A stretch of 16,643 bases of DNA, taken from positions 1 through 16,643 of the forward strand of contig JALXAF010000312.1 in the NCBI GenBank assembly GCA_026992375.1, in the 5' to 3' direction. Positions 1 through 7,070 of the stretch are shown here, piece after piece. The first letter of the stretch is position 1. The number at the start of each line of letters is the position of its first letter. This stretch comes from Anaerolineae bacterium. Lineage in GTDB: Bacteria > Chloroflexota > Anaerolineae > J102. The position numbers and the translations under genes are program-made. The notes below the pieces were generated by a model. That model was given only the letters and a program-made list of their open reading frames with translations. It ran no database searches and was not told the origin of the DNA.

Positions 1-140
1 GATTTGGCCATATTCATGGTCTGGTCTTCCAATGATTCCCGCACGCCCCGTCTGCGGCCATCGATGGTGGGCCTGATGCCGATTTTTGGCATTCCGCCAA
101 TGAGGCGATTCTGCGGAGGATTCACGTTGAGATCGTTCAT
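1..140 (-). CDS. fucI: L-fucose isomerase, N-terminal fragment (runs off the window)
   Basis: Only the first 46 codons are in the window, because the gene continues beyond base 1. Reading leftward from the ATG at 140, residues 19-46 contain PKIGIRPTIDGRR, GVRESLEDQT and MNMAK. These match closely the start of E. coli FucI as I remember it, including the conserved IGIRPTIDGRR block. The family converts L-fucose to L-fuculose (and D-arabinose to D-ribulose) in the cytoplasm, uses Mn2+, and is normally about 590 residues. The start is supported by an AGGAGAA ribosome-binding site at about 147-153. The gene lies 133 bases after the methyltransferase on the same strand, so it may be co-transcribed or have its own promoter. 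Identification of the family is strong; whether the full gene is intact cannot be seen. Confidence 0.88.
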   Translation of the reverse strand, partial: MNDLNVNPPQNRLIGGMPKIGIRPTIDGRRRGVRESLEDQTMNMAK

Positions 141-214
141 GCCACTTTCTCCTGAAGGAAAATGAATATCGAAAAGTAACTAACGTATGCCAGTTGGTTG
201 TCTTTTTCCACTCA

Positions 215-227
215 AACCTGACAGGTT
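215..227. repeat. Short inverted repeat upstream of fucI
   Basis: The sequence aacctg-a-caggtt forms a 6-bp dyad with a single central base, about 75 bases before the fucI start codon. Its size and place would suit a repressor half-site pair, but short dyads also arise by chance. No good -35/-10 pair was found in the 141-273 gap. Confidence 0.25.
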
Positions 228-262
228 CTCGTAACGTTGGCGGCAGGATGAGCGAAATCGTG

Positions 263-278
263 CATGAGGCGCCTCATG
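263..278. repeat. 16-bp perfect palindrome over the methyltransferase stop codon
   Basis: catgaggc/gcctcatg is a perfect 16-bp palindrome that includes the TGA stop (274-276, minus strand) of the methyltetrahydrofolate methyltransferase gene. It could form a small hairpin at the transcript end or be a protein-binding site. No T-run follows on the minus strand, so it is not a typical intrinsic terminator. Confidence 0.4.
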
Positions 279-1191
279 ATCTGGGGCGAGGGCGACGGCG
301 GGGACGACGGCGAGCGCCTTCAGCTCCGGCAGGCGTGGCCGGGCGATTGGCGGTAATCCAGTTGGCGCAATTCTCATCATGTCCGATCAAGGCGTCAGCA
401 GCCTTGATCGACATCATAATTTCGGGCTCAAGCGGATTGGTGATGGCGCTGGTCATGCCCGCGGCAATGGCCATGGCCACAAATGCGGCGTTCAGGGTCT
501 TGCGGTTAGGCAGGCCAAAAGAGATGTTGGACGCGCCGCAGGTGGTGTTACAGCCCAGCTCTTCGTTGACCATGTGCACGATCTCGAACATGGTTTTGGC
601 GGAGCCAGGCACCGCCCCCGCAGGCATGGCCAGGGGATCGATGAGAATATCTTCGGGAGGAATGCCATAACTCGCTGCCCGGGCCACGATTTTCTTGGCC
701 ACGGCAAAGCGCTCCCTGGCGTCATAAGAAATCCCGTTCTCATCATTGAGGATGGCAATGACCACCGCGCCGCGCTCCGCAACCAGGGGTAAAATCGCCT
801 CCATGTGCGAGGCTTCGCCCGTGACCGAGTTGACGATAGGTTTGCCCCAGGCGGCCGCCAGCCCCGCTTTCAGGGCCGGAATCACCGAAGAATCGATGCA
901 AATGGGCACATCCACCACAGCCTGCACCTGTTTGATGGCCTCAACCATCATTTCCGGTTCGACTTCGTTGGCGTTGGCCACGCCCATGCCTGCATTCACA
1001 TCCAGGATATGAGCGCCTGCGGCCACCTGCGCCTTGGCGTCATTGACGACCCGGGAAAAATCTCCAGCCAGCATCTCAGCGGCCAACTTTTTGCGTCCCG
1101 TAGGATTGATGCGCTCGCCGATGATGACAAAGGGACGATCGGGACTGATGACGACGGTTTTGGATGGGGATGTTACAACTGTTTCAGCCAT
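274..1191 (-). CDS. Methyltetrahydrofolate:corrinoid methyltransferase (pterin-binding, MtgA/AcsE-like)
   Basis: This 305-residue cytoplasmic protein belongs to the DHPS-like pterin-binding TIM-barrel family that moves a methyl group between a corrinoid protein and tetrahydrofolate. Visible family signatures, numbered from the ATG at 1191, are IIGERINPTG (23-32), DVNAGMG (64-70, with the D-x-N pterin contacts), ICIDSS (97-102), NSVTGE (121-126), DPLAMPAG (185-192) and SNISFGLPNR (221-230, with the conserved Asn222). The domain ends near residue 283. After it comes a basic tail (284-305) with about ten arginines, which is unusual next to classic AcsE (about 262 aa). The ATG at 1191 is preferred because it leads directly into the domain and avoids overlap with the upstream gene, although the SD sequence is weak. 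It lies 52 bases after the activase gene, so it is probably in one operon with it. The exact methyl donor or acceptor partner is unknown. Confidence 0.88.
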   Translation of the reverse strand: MAETVVTSPSKTVVISPDRPFVIIGERINPTGRKKLAAEMLAGDFSRVVNDAKAQVAAGAHILDVNAGMGVANANEVEPEMMVEAIKQVQAVVDVPICIDSSVIPALKAGLAAAWGKPIVNSVTGEASHMEAILPLVAERGAVVIAILNDENGISYDARERFAVAKKIVARAASYGIPPEDILIDPLAMPAGAVPGSAKTMFEIVHMVNEELGCNTTCGASNISFGLPNRKTLNAAFVAMAIAAGMTSAITNPLEPEIMMSIKAADALIGHDENCANWITANRPATPAGAEGARRRPRRRPRPRS

Positions 1192-1243
1192 AATAATACT
1201 CTCAAAGATGGGGAGTGTGTGAAGGATTGACAAGTATTGAAAA

Positions 1244-3304
1244 CTATCTGCTGGCACGCGCCGCCCTGCGAGAACGTCGAGCGCCCGCACCCCGGCTGCG
1301 GAGGGGATTTACCGGCTCGGGCAGCCATTTGGCAATATGCGGAAAAGCATCGGTTTGATGCGGGATGTGGATAGCGGCGACAAAAACATCCTGAAAATAG
1401 ACATTGGCGGCAGTTTCCACATAGTGAGAAGACCGGGCCAGCCATTGGGCTTCATCCCGCCGATCGCGATTGAGCAGGGCAATGAGGGCGCCGTCACCCG
1501 CGGCGTTTCCCACCGCCACAACCTGCTCCAGCGGCGCATCGGGGATCAGGCCCAGCACCATGGCGTGGAAGGGATCAATATAGCTGCCAAACGCGCCAGC
1601 CAACACGATGCGATCCACCTGAGTCACGCCCGCCTCCCGCATCAGGAGCTTGCTGCCCGCATACAACGCGGCCTTGGCAAGCTGGATCGCCCGCACATCA
1701 TCCTGCGTGACGGAGATAGGATGGCCGGTGGTCGTCTCATTCTCTGTCACCAGGGTAAACGCGCCTTTGCGCCCCTGCCAGGTCACCAAGGGGTGTTCCA
1801 GGTCAGGATTGAACCGACCATCCGACATGAGGATGCCAGCCAGATACATCTCTGCCACTGCCTCGATAATGCCTGAGCCGCAGATGCCGGTGGGAAAGAG
1901 GGCGGGCGGGTTCTCGGGCGACCAGGCGTCGCTCCAGCGCTCCTCGCCGATGATTTTATACCGCACCGCTTTCGTCTTCCCATCGATGCGCACCCGCTCG
2001 ATGGCGCCCGGCGCCGCCCGCATCCCCTGGCTGATCTGAGCGCCCTCGAAGGCCGGGCCGGTGGGCGATGAGGCGCTATACAACTTTTTGCCGTTCCACA
2101 GGGCGATCTCGGCATTGGTGCCCACATCCACGATGAGCATCACATCATCCTGGCGATAGGGCTCCTCGGCCAACAGCACTGCCACATTATCGGCGCCCAC
2201 ATGGCCCGCCACCGCCGGCAGGATGTGCACATTGGCCGCGGGGTGCAGGCGCAGCCTGAGTTCGGACGCGGGCAAATCCATCTCATCCCGATTCGCCATG
2301 ATAAAGGGAACCATGCCCAGATTTTCGGGATTGATATTGAGGAACAGAGAGATCATGGTGGTATTGCCCACCACCACAGCCTCGTGGATATCCGTGCTCT
2401 TGATGCCCGCTTGTTCCGCCACACTCTTTGCCAGCCGATTGAATGCGCCCAAAATCGCCCGGTGCAGCTTCTTCAGACCATCCTTATTGTCGGTGGCATA
2501 GCTGATACGGCTCATCAGGTCCTCGCCATAAGTCACCTGGGGATTCATCACAGCCTGCGTAGCCAGCAACTCGCCCGTTTGCAGATCGCTAAGATGCGCC
2601 ACCACGGTCGTGCTGCCGATGTCCACAGCCAGGCCCCAGATGCCTTCCCTGTAGCCCGGACGCACCTCGATCACCCGGCTTTCGTTCCACAGCACCACCG
2701 TCACCTTGTACCCGCCCTCGCGCATGGCGTCGGACAGGGTGCGCAGCGCCGGATAAGCAATTTCAAGATTATCGAAGCCCCATTGCTCTCGCAAACCATC
2801 CTTCAGCCGCTCCCAATCGCCGCGGCGATCGCCCAGCGAGGGGGCTGCCAGCTCGACATACACCTGACGGATGGCGGGCTCGACCGTCACGGGCCGCAGG
2901 GTCGCGTCCTTGCGGATGGTCTGCTGATGAGCGCGGACGCGTTCAGGCACGAACGCGACCACATCATCCAGAATCCGGGCGTTGCAGGCCAGCCGCAACT
3001 GCCCCGACGAGGACTTCGATTGCCCCTTCAGCCAGACCTGTTCCTCTTCGGTCAGAGGCGAGACATGATCCGAACCGGACACAATGCCCAGCTTGGGGAA
3101 TTGTCCCGTTTCGATTTGCACCTGGCATTTGCCGCAAGCCACATGCCCGCCGCAGATGCTCTCGATGGGTTCCCCCAGTTGCCGGGCCGCATCCAGCAAC
3201 GAGATGCCGGCGGGGAATTTCCCTCGTCGTCCGGAGGGCAAAAACACCACCGACGCTGCTTTAGGATGATCTTCAGAGTGGTTGAATTTAGGGTTCGTGG
3301 TCAT
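1244..3304 (-). CDS. Corrinoid-activation protein: N-terminal 2Fe-2S ferredoxin plus ASKHA ATPase (DUF4445/RACo-like)
   Basis: This 686-residue protein should reductively reactivate Co(II) to Co(I) in a partner corrinoid protein, using ATP and electrons from its iron-sulfur cluster. The 2Fe-2S ligands are C51-x5-C57-x2-C60 and C107 (CGGHVACGKC... LRLACNA). The ASKHA fold follows, with phosphate-binding blocks DIGSTTVV (228-235), VDVGTNAEI (392-400), GICGSG (473-478) and LAGAFGSYID (568-577). The architecture matches RACo-type activators (about 630 residues) rather than the 4Fe-4S RamA type. The ATG at 3304 is chosen; a TTG nine bases upstream is the alternative and neither has a strong SD. 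The C-terminal 20 residues are Arg/Ala-rich, like the tail of the following methyltransferase. It lies between the corrinoid protein (89-base gap) and that methyltransferase, the expected place for the repair enzyme of the system. Confidence 0.9.
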   Translation of the reverse strand: MTTNPKFNHSEDHPKAASVVFLPSGRRGKFPAGISLLDAARQLGEPIESICGGHVACGKCQVQIETGQFPKLGIVSGSDHVSPLTEEEQVWLKGQSKSSSGQLRLACNARILDDVVAFVPERVRAHQQTIRKDATLRPVTVEPAIRQVYVELAAPSLGDRRGDWERLKDGLREQWGFDNLEIAYPALRTLSDAMREGGYKVTVVLWNESRVIEVRPGYREGIWGLAVDIGSTTVVAHLSDLQTGELLATQAVMNPQVTYGEDLMSRISYATDNKDGLKKLHRAILGAFNRLAKSVAEQAGIKSTDIHEAVVVGNTTMISLFLNINPENLGMVPFIMANRDEMDLPASELRLRLHPAANVHILPAVAGHVGADNVAVLLAEEPYRQDDVMLIVDVGTNAEIALWNGKKLYSASSPTGPAFEGAQISQGMRAAPGAIERVRIDGKTKAVRYKIIGEERWSDAWSPENPPALFPTGICGSGIIEAVAEMYLAGILMSDGRFNPDLEHPLVTWQGRKGAFTLVTENETTTGHPISVTQDDVRAIQLAKAALYAGSKLLMREAGVTQVDRIVLAGAFGSYIDPFHAMVLGLIPDAPLEQVVAVGNAAGDGALIALLNRDRRDEAQWLARSSHYVETAANVYFQDVFVAAIHIPHQTDAFPHIAKWLPEPVNPLRSRGAGARRSRRAARASR

Positions 3305-3393
3305 AGCGCCCAAAAATGGAATAAGGTAAAGGACTCACTTCATGTTGGTGACGAGACGTCCTTGCAAACGCCGCCATTATCTTCTTCAGCGCA

Positions 3394-3885
3394 TCAAGCA
3401 GCGATAAGCTCCTTGGCCTTGCGGACGGCGCTGCCTGAAACAGGCGCAAAGCCACCTGCACCAACCTTGTCTGCGAATTCCTGGGTGACAGGCGCGCCAG
3501 CGACCACGATCTTGACCTGCTTTCGCAAGCTCGCCTCTTCCAGCGCCTTGATGGCGGCTTTGATGGAACGGGTGGTGGTTAGCAGGGCCGACATAGCGAC
3601 AATACCGGGATGCTCCTCCGTCACCGCCTCTACGAACTTTTCCGGAGCTGCGTCGGCGTCCAGAGCCACGATGCGGAACCCCGCCCCCTCCATCATCATG
3701 ATCGCCAGGTTCTCGCCAATCTCGAACTGGCAGCCCACCTCGTCCATGGCGGGGATGCAGCCCTGATAGAGAATAGATTCAGCGGTCAGGCCTGCATCAA
3801 GGGCTTGCTGGGTTTCTGCGGCCGCAGCGGGCGCATTGCCGTCCAGCACTGCATAGTAGATGGCGTCAAGAATTCGTTCGTGCAT
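3394..3885 (-). CDS. Corrinoid (B12-binding) protein, MtbC/MttC-like, with internal deletion of the cobalamin-ligand motif
   Basis: Residues 1-58 match the helical cap domain of small corrinoid proteins (ALDAGLTAESILYQGCIPAMDEVGCQFEIGE). Residues 59-163 match the later part of the Rossmann-like B12 domain, with MMMEGAGFRIVALDADAAPEKFVEA in two parts, MSALLTTT (S99-x-L101), AGAPVTQEFAD and GAGGFAP. Family members are about 210-215 residues and carry D-x-H-x-x-G, whose His binds cobalt, just before the helix 'KNLVxxMLEGAGF'. Here FEIGE runs straight into NLAIMMMEGAGF at bases 3709-3717, so about 50 residues, including that motif, are absent. The reading frame stays open. The family match is clear; ability to bind cobalamin base-off/His-on is doubtful. 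Either a real deletion or an assembly collapse would explain it. It is the first gene of the minus-strand cassette, and its SD is weak. Confidence 0.85.
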   Translation of the reverse strand: MHERILDAIYYAVLDGNAPAAAAETQQALDAGLTAESILYQGCIPAMDEVGCQFEIGENLAIMMMEGAGFRIVALDADAAPEKFVEAVTEEHPGIVAMSALLTTTRSIKAAIKALEEASLRKQVKIVVAGAPVTQEFADKVGAGGFAPVSGSAVRKAKELIAA

Positions 3886-3978
3886 TATTTCGATTGCTTC
3901 ATGGAAAGATTTGAGATGGAATTGTTCGAAAGAATTCAGCCGAGTGGATAGCCTTTGCTAATCATCAATTCTCGAGAG

Positions 3979-4152
3979 TTAGCGACTGATTTCTTTTAGC
4001 GTAATGTTGGTGGAAATCAATCCCATCATAACCCCAGGCGGGACAAAATACAACCCCAGATATTCGTTGAGATTAGACTGTGGCAGGCAGTAGTGGAGCT
4101 TCCCTGCACTGGAGAAAACATCATACCAAACATCGAGGAGTGAATCGTTCAT
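3979..4152 (-). CDS. Short hypothetical ORF, 57 aa
   Basis: An ATG at 4152 opens a 57-codon frame beginning MNDSLLDVWYDVFSS and ending NITLKEISR before a TAA. The composition is protein-like (SSAGKLHYCLPQS, LYFVPPGVMMGLIS) and it lies on the same strand as the corrinoid cassette, 93 bases upstream of it. A stop codon falls four codons before the ATG and no proper SD is present. I recognise no family. It may be a chance ORF, a small unknown gene or the end of a decayed gene. Confidence 0.22.
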   Translation of the reverse strand: MNDSLLDVWYDVFSSAGKLHYCLPQSNLNEYLGLYFVPPGVMMGLISTNITLKEISR

Positions 4153-4240
4153 CCCAGATATTGATCAAAAGACTAACGGTGGCGTCCACTGCTTGCATCA
4201 TCGCTTATGATTGGTAACTGCTAACGCACCCCGGTTAACA

Positions 4241-4330
4241 AACCACAGAGGACGCAAAGGCGCTAAGAACACGAAGAAAAAGCGTATAAATTTTCCTTTG
4301 CACCTTTGTGTCTTAGTGTTCTTCGTGGCT
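4241..4330. repeat. Imperfect inverted repeat, two 40-base arms with 10-base spacer
   Basis: The left arm (4241-4280, starting aaccacagaggacgcaaagg) and the right arm (4291-4330, ending ttcttcgtggct) are imperfect reverse complements. About 60% of positions pair by hand alignment, and both ends carry the CCAC/GTGG terminus. Intergenic elements of the 'ccacagaggac...aaag' kind are common as dispersed copies in environmental bacterial genomes. No coding potential is seen. Confidence 0.6.
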
Positions 4331-4488
4331 TTCGGGTGACAATTTTAGTAGTCACTATGATTGTCGGAAATTGCAGAAGCATTTGAAGGGAATTCGTAAA
4401 ACGAATCGAATATCTTTTGTAGTCGTCATTCGGAATGGGCTCCATACGAATGATATTCCGGTACGACAACCAATCATTCCCCATCGAT

Positions 4489-4518
4489 TTGACAGATTGT
4501 ATGGTTTGATTGTATATA
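4489..4518 (+). promoter_or_regulatory. Candidate sigma-70 promoter for the peptide-uptake operon
   Basis: TTGACA (4489-4494, consensus -35) is followed after 18 bases by TATATA (4513-4518). The next A/T-rich bases extend to 4520. It lies 49 bases before the TTG start of the truncated deacylase and in an AT-rich setting, so it could drive the remnant and the transporter genes behind it. Confidence 0.5.
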
Positions 4519-4566
4519 TTGTTCTTATACTTCTCCAACTTCAGCCACCGCTCACAGGAGAAAGAG

Positions 4567-4824
4567 TTGCCTGTGCACGATGCTCTCGTCCACCATGCTC
4601 ATGTTTATGCGGGGGATGGAAGTTCGCCAATTGTCGGCGACTTTGCCATCGATGGCGACGTTATCACCAAGGTCGGCAGATTGACAGGGGCGCGCGGGTG
4701 GATTGAGAGCGACGCGGAGAGATTGGCCGCGTCGCCGGGCTTCTTCAACATGCTCAGTTGGGCCAACGAATTCCTCATCGGCCGCATTCCTGCACAGATT
4801 GGCGTCCAAAGAGGTCATCGTTGA
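4567..4824 (+). pseudogene. N-acyl-D-amino-acid deacylase (amidohydrolase) remnant, N-terminal part only
   Basis: The 85-codon frame starts at TTG 4567, six bases after a clean AGGAG (4556-4560). It shows the N-terminal beta-sandwich of the D-aminoacylase/dihydroorotase-like amidohydrolases: HDALVHHAHVYAGDGSSP, DFAIDGDVITKVGRL and then SPGFFNMLSWANEFLI (residues 56-71). The PGFxNMLSW block is the version found in a deacylase subgroup that replaces the usual PGFIDxHxH metal site. Full-length enzymes have roughly 480-570 residues. Here similarity fades after residue 71 and the frame stops at 4824, with no barrel domain downstream. It is therefore a gene fragment, probably left by a deletion. 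Its position directly before a peptide ABC transporter fits the usual linkage of these hydrolases with D-amino-acid peptide uptake. Confidence 0.7.
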
Positions 4825-4893
4825 TCTTGAGATTGAGGATTGACGCCATGTGGACGAGCTCTATTTCACCATTCCCCATTCCCACCTAATTTC

Positions 4894-4921
4894 AGAGGAG
4901 GCGCCTATGGCAAGACACTGA
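4894..4921 (+). other. Strong SD followed by a four-codon ORF
   Basis: AGAGGAGG (4894-4901) is well placed before ATG 4907, which opens only Met-Ala-Arg-His and a TGA. It lies 45 bases before the binding-protein start. It may be a leader peptide, or the surviving start of a gene removed together with the deacylase body. No function is assigned. Confidence 0.35.
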
Positions 4922-4966
4922 AACAATCGACCCCGCATTCTTCATTCATCAACCAAGGAGATCGAA

Positions 4967-7057
4967 ATGCTTTCGCACAAGAAGAAATTGCTCATTCTCA
5001 CTGTAATGATCATCATGATTGCTGCTGTGGCCCTGTCCGCTTGCAGCCAGTCCACACCCGAGGTGGTCGAGAAAGTGGTCACCCAGGTGGTGCAGGTGAC
5101 CGTCGTCGTCGAGGGCACGCCTCAGGTTGTAGAGAAAGAAGTGACCAAGGTCGTCGAGGTCGAAAAAGTGGTGACGCCCACGCCCGCCACAGTCAGCTAT
5201 GACCAGGCGCCTGATCCCACGACGGTGATCATCGCGGACAGCGCCGACATCGCCAATATGGACCCGCAACTGGCGTACGAGGGCTCCAGCTTCGACATGC
5301 TCTACAACGTCTACGAGGGCCTCATTTTCCTCAATCAGAAATCGGCCAGCGAATTCGTGCCTCAACTGGCCACCGAGGTGCCCACTGTGGATAATGGCGG
5401 CATCTCAGCGGATGGCAAGACCTACACCTTCCACATCCGCAAGGGCGTCAAATTCCATGACGGCAGCGATCTCACCGCCAGCGATGTGGCTTACTCGTGG
5501 GAGCGCGGCCTGCTGCAATCCAGCCCCAACAGCGGCCAGTGGATGATGATCGAAGCCATCATGGGCTATGGCTCAGGCGATATCACCGAGCCCATCGACG
5601 ATGGCGCGTACGCTGGCGATCGGGGACAGCTCATCGCCAACGCTTCGGCGGATGATCTAAAGGCCGTCTGCGAGGCTGTGAAAGATCACTTCGAAGTGGA
5701 TGATGAAGCGGGAACGTTCACCGTCAAGCTGGAAAAGCCGTGGGGGCCCCTGATGGCCATCATTTCCCAGCCCTGGGCCTTTGTGATTGACAAGGATTGG
5801 GCGGTGAAGAATGGCGATTGGGACGGATCCTGCGACACCTGGCAGAACTTCTATGCGCCCGGCCCCGAAGAAGACCCCATCAACTACATCGCCAACGGCA
5901 CCGGCCCCTACAAGCTGGATCACTGGACACCTGACGAAGAGTGGGTGCTGGTGGCCAACGAGGATTACTGGCGTCAGCCCGATGATCCCATGTGGGAAGG
6001 CGGCCCCGCGGGCCCACCCAAGATCAAGCGCATCGTACACAAGACCGTCAACGAGTGGGGCACCCGCTTCGCCATGCTGCAGGCTGGCGATGTGGCCTGG
6101 GCCACCGTGCCCGATTCCAACCGGCCCCAGGTCGATCCGCTGGTGGGCGAGATATGTGACAATGACACGGGCGAATGCCAGCCCGGAGAGAATCCCGATG
6201 CGCCTCTGCGCATGTGGCCCAACCTGCCCAGCACCAGCCGCACCGACATCTTTATGAATTTCAACGTCAAGACCGATGAAACGGGCAGCAATCCTTACAT
6301 CGGCAGCGGCCAACTGGATGGCAACGGCGTTCCCCCCGACTTCTTCTCCGACATCCATGTGCGCAAGGCCTTCAACTACTGCTTCGACTATGACACCTAC
6401 ATCGAGGATGGGCAGAACGGCGAAGGCACCCGCAACAATGGCCCCATCATCGCTGGCATGTTGGGGTATAACCCCGATGGCAAGATGTATGAATTCGACC
6501 TGGACAAGTGCGCGGCCGAGCTGGAACAGGCCTGGGGCGGCAAGCTCCCCGAGGTTGGCTTCCGCGTGCAAGCTGTGACCAACACCGGCAACCTCATGCG
6601 CCAGACCGCGGCTGCAATCCTGCAATCCAACCTGCGCTCCATCAACAAGAAGTACCGCATCGAGATCGTCACCCTGCCCTGGCCTTCCTATCTCAGCTCC
6701 TTCCGCGCCGGACAGTTGCCCATCGCCATCAGCGGCTGGGGCGAAGACTATCACGATCCGCACAACTGGGTGCAGCCTTATCTCATCGGCACCTTCGCCA
6801 AGCGCCAGAATACGCCCGACGATTTCCGCGAGATCTTCCGCCCGCTCATCGAAAAGGCCGTGGAAGAGCCGGACGCGGCCAAGCGAGCCGAGTACTACTA
6901 CAAGATTCAAGAGCTGCACCATGAAAACGTGCCGCAAGTCATCCTTTCGCAGGCTGGCAACCGCATTTACGAGCAGCGCTGGGTCAAGAACTTCTACTAC
7001 AACCCTCTGGCTTCCGCTCATCGCTACATTTACCCCCTCTCCTTGGGCGGCGAATAA
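4967..7057 (+). CDS. Peptide/oligopeptide ABC transporter substrate-binding lipoprotein (SBP_bac_5)
   Basis: This 696-residue protein captures peptides outside the membrane and delivers them to the permeases encoded next. It begins with a lysine-rich lipoprotein signal and a lipobox LSAC, predicted to be lipidated at Cys26. Residues 31-72 form a Val/Glu/Lys/Thr repeat linker (VVEKVVTQVVQV, VVEKEVTKVVEVEK) typical of Chloroflexota binding proteins. The family-5 fold follows, with the hallmarks DSADIANMDPQL, YNVYEGLIFL, YTFHIRKGVKFHDGSDLTA and DVAYSWER near the start, and WGEDYHDPHNW and YYKIQELHHENVPQVIL late. AAGGAG at 4955-4960 sets the ATG at 4967. It is longer than classical OppA/DppA (about 540 aa). 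A GC-rich hairpin follows the stop. Peptide specificity cannot be read from sequence; murein peptides are an inference from the neighbouring peptidase. Confidence 0.9.
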   Translation: MLSHKKKLLILTVMIIMIAAVALSACSQSTPEVVEKVVTQVVQVTVVVEGTPQVVEKEVTKVVEVEKVVTPTPATVSYDQAPDPTTVIIADSADIANMDPQLAYEGSSFDMLYNVYEGLIFLNQKSASEFVPQLATEVPTVDNGGISADGKTYTFHIRKGVKFHDGSDLTASDVAYSWERGLLQSSPNSGQWMMIEAIMGYGSGDITEPIDDGAYAGDRGQLIANASADDLKAVCEAVKDHFEVDDEAGTFTVKLEKPWGPLMAIISQPWAFVIDKDWAVKNGDWDGSCDTWQNFYAPGPEEDPINYIANGTGPYKLDHWTPDEEWVLVANEDYWRQPDDPMWEGGPAGPPKIKRIVHKTVNEWGTRFAMLQAGDVAWATVPDSNRPQVDPLVGEICDNDTGECQPGENPDAPLRMWPNLPSTSRTDIFMNFNVKTDETGSNPYIGSGQLDGNGVPPDFFSDIHVRKAFNYCFDYDTYIEDGQNGEGTRNNGPIIAGMLGYNPDGKMYEFDLDKCAAELEQAWGGKLPEVGFRVQAVTNTGNLMRQTAAAILQSNLRSINKKYRIEIVTLPWPSYLSSFRAGQLPIAISGWGEDYHDPHNWVQPYLIGTFAKRQNTPDDFREIFRPLIEKAVEEPDAAKRAEYYYKIQELHHENVPQVILSQAGNRIYEQRWVKNFYYNPLASAHRYIYPLSLGGE

Positions 7058-7070
7058 CCTATCCTGACAT

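Larger units (their letters stand above)
3886..4566. other. Intergenic region, more AT-rich than its surroundings
   Basis: About 680 bases separate the divergent corrinoid cassette and peptide-uptake operon. I see no convincing conserved gene here. It holds a short minus-strand ORF (3979-4152), an imperfect inverted repeat (4241-4330) and a plus-strand promoter candidate (4489-4518). I looked for a cobalamin riboswitch ahead of the corrinoid cassette and did not recognise a B12-box. Confidence 0.6.

Noticed and set aside
2201..3766. Long plus-strand open frame opposite the activase and corrinoid protein genes
   Set aside because: The minus strand carries recognisable ferredoxin, ASKHA and corrinoid motifs; the antisense translation shows none.
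3930..3985. tRNA-like text (gccgagtggatagcc) near 3940
   Set aside because: No acceptor stem, T-arm or anticodon arm can be built around it.
3886..4240. Cobalamin riboswitch ahead of the corrinoid cassette
   Set aside because: I looked for a B12-box and a multi-helix leader in the minus-strand orientation and found no convincing match. A covariance-model search would be decisive.
4263..4538. 91-codon minus-strand frame in the AT-rich intergenic region
   Set aside because: It reads through the inverted repeat, has an Asn/Ile/Arg-rich unstructured product, and overlaps the promoter of the opposite operon.
5657..7021. Long minus-strand open frame opposite the peptide-binding lipoprotein
   Set aside because: The plus-strand product has a lipobox and SBP_bac_5 motifs throughout. 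The antisense frame has no start context or known domain.
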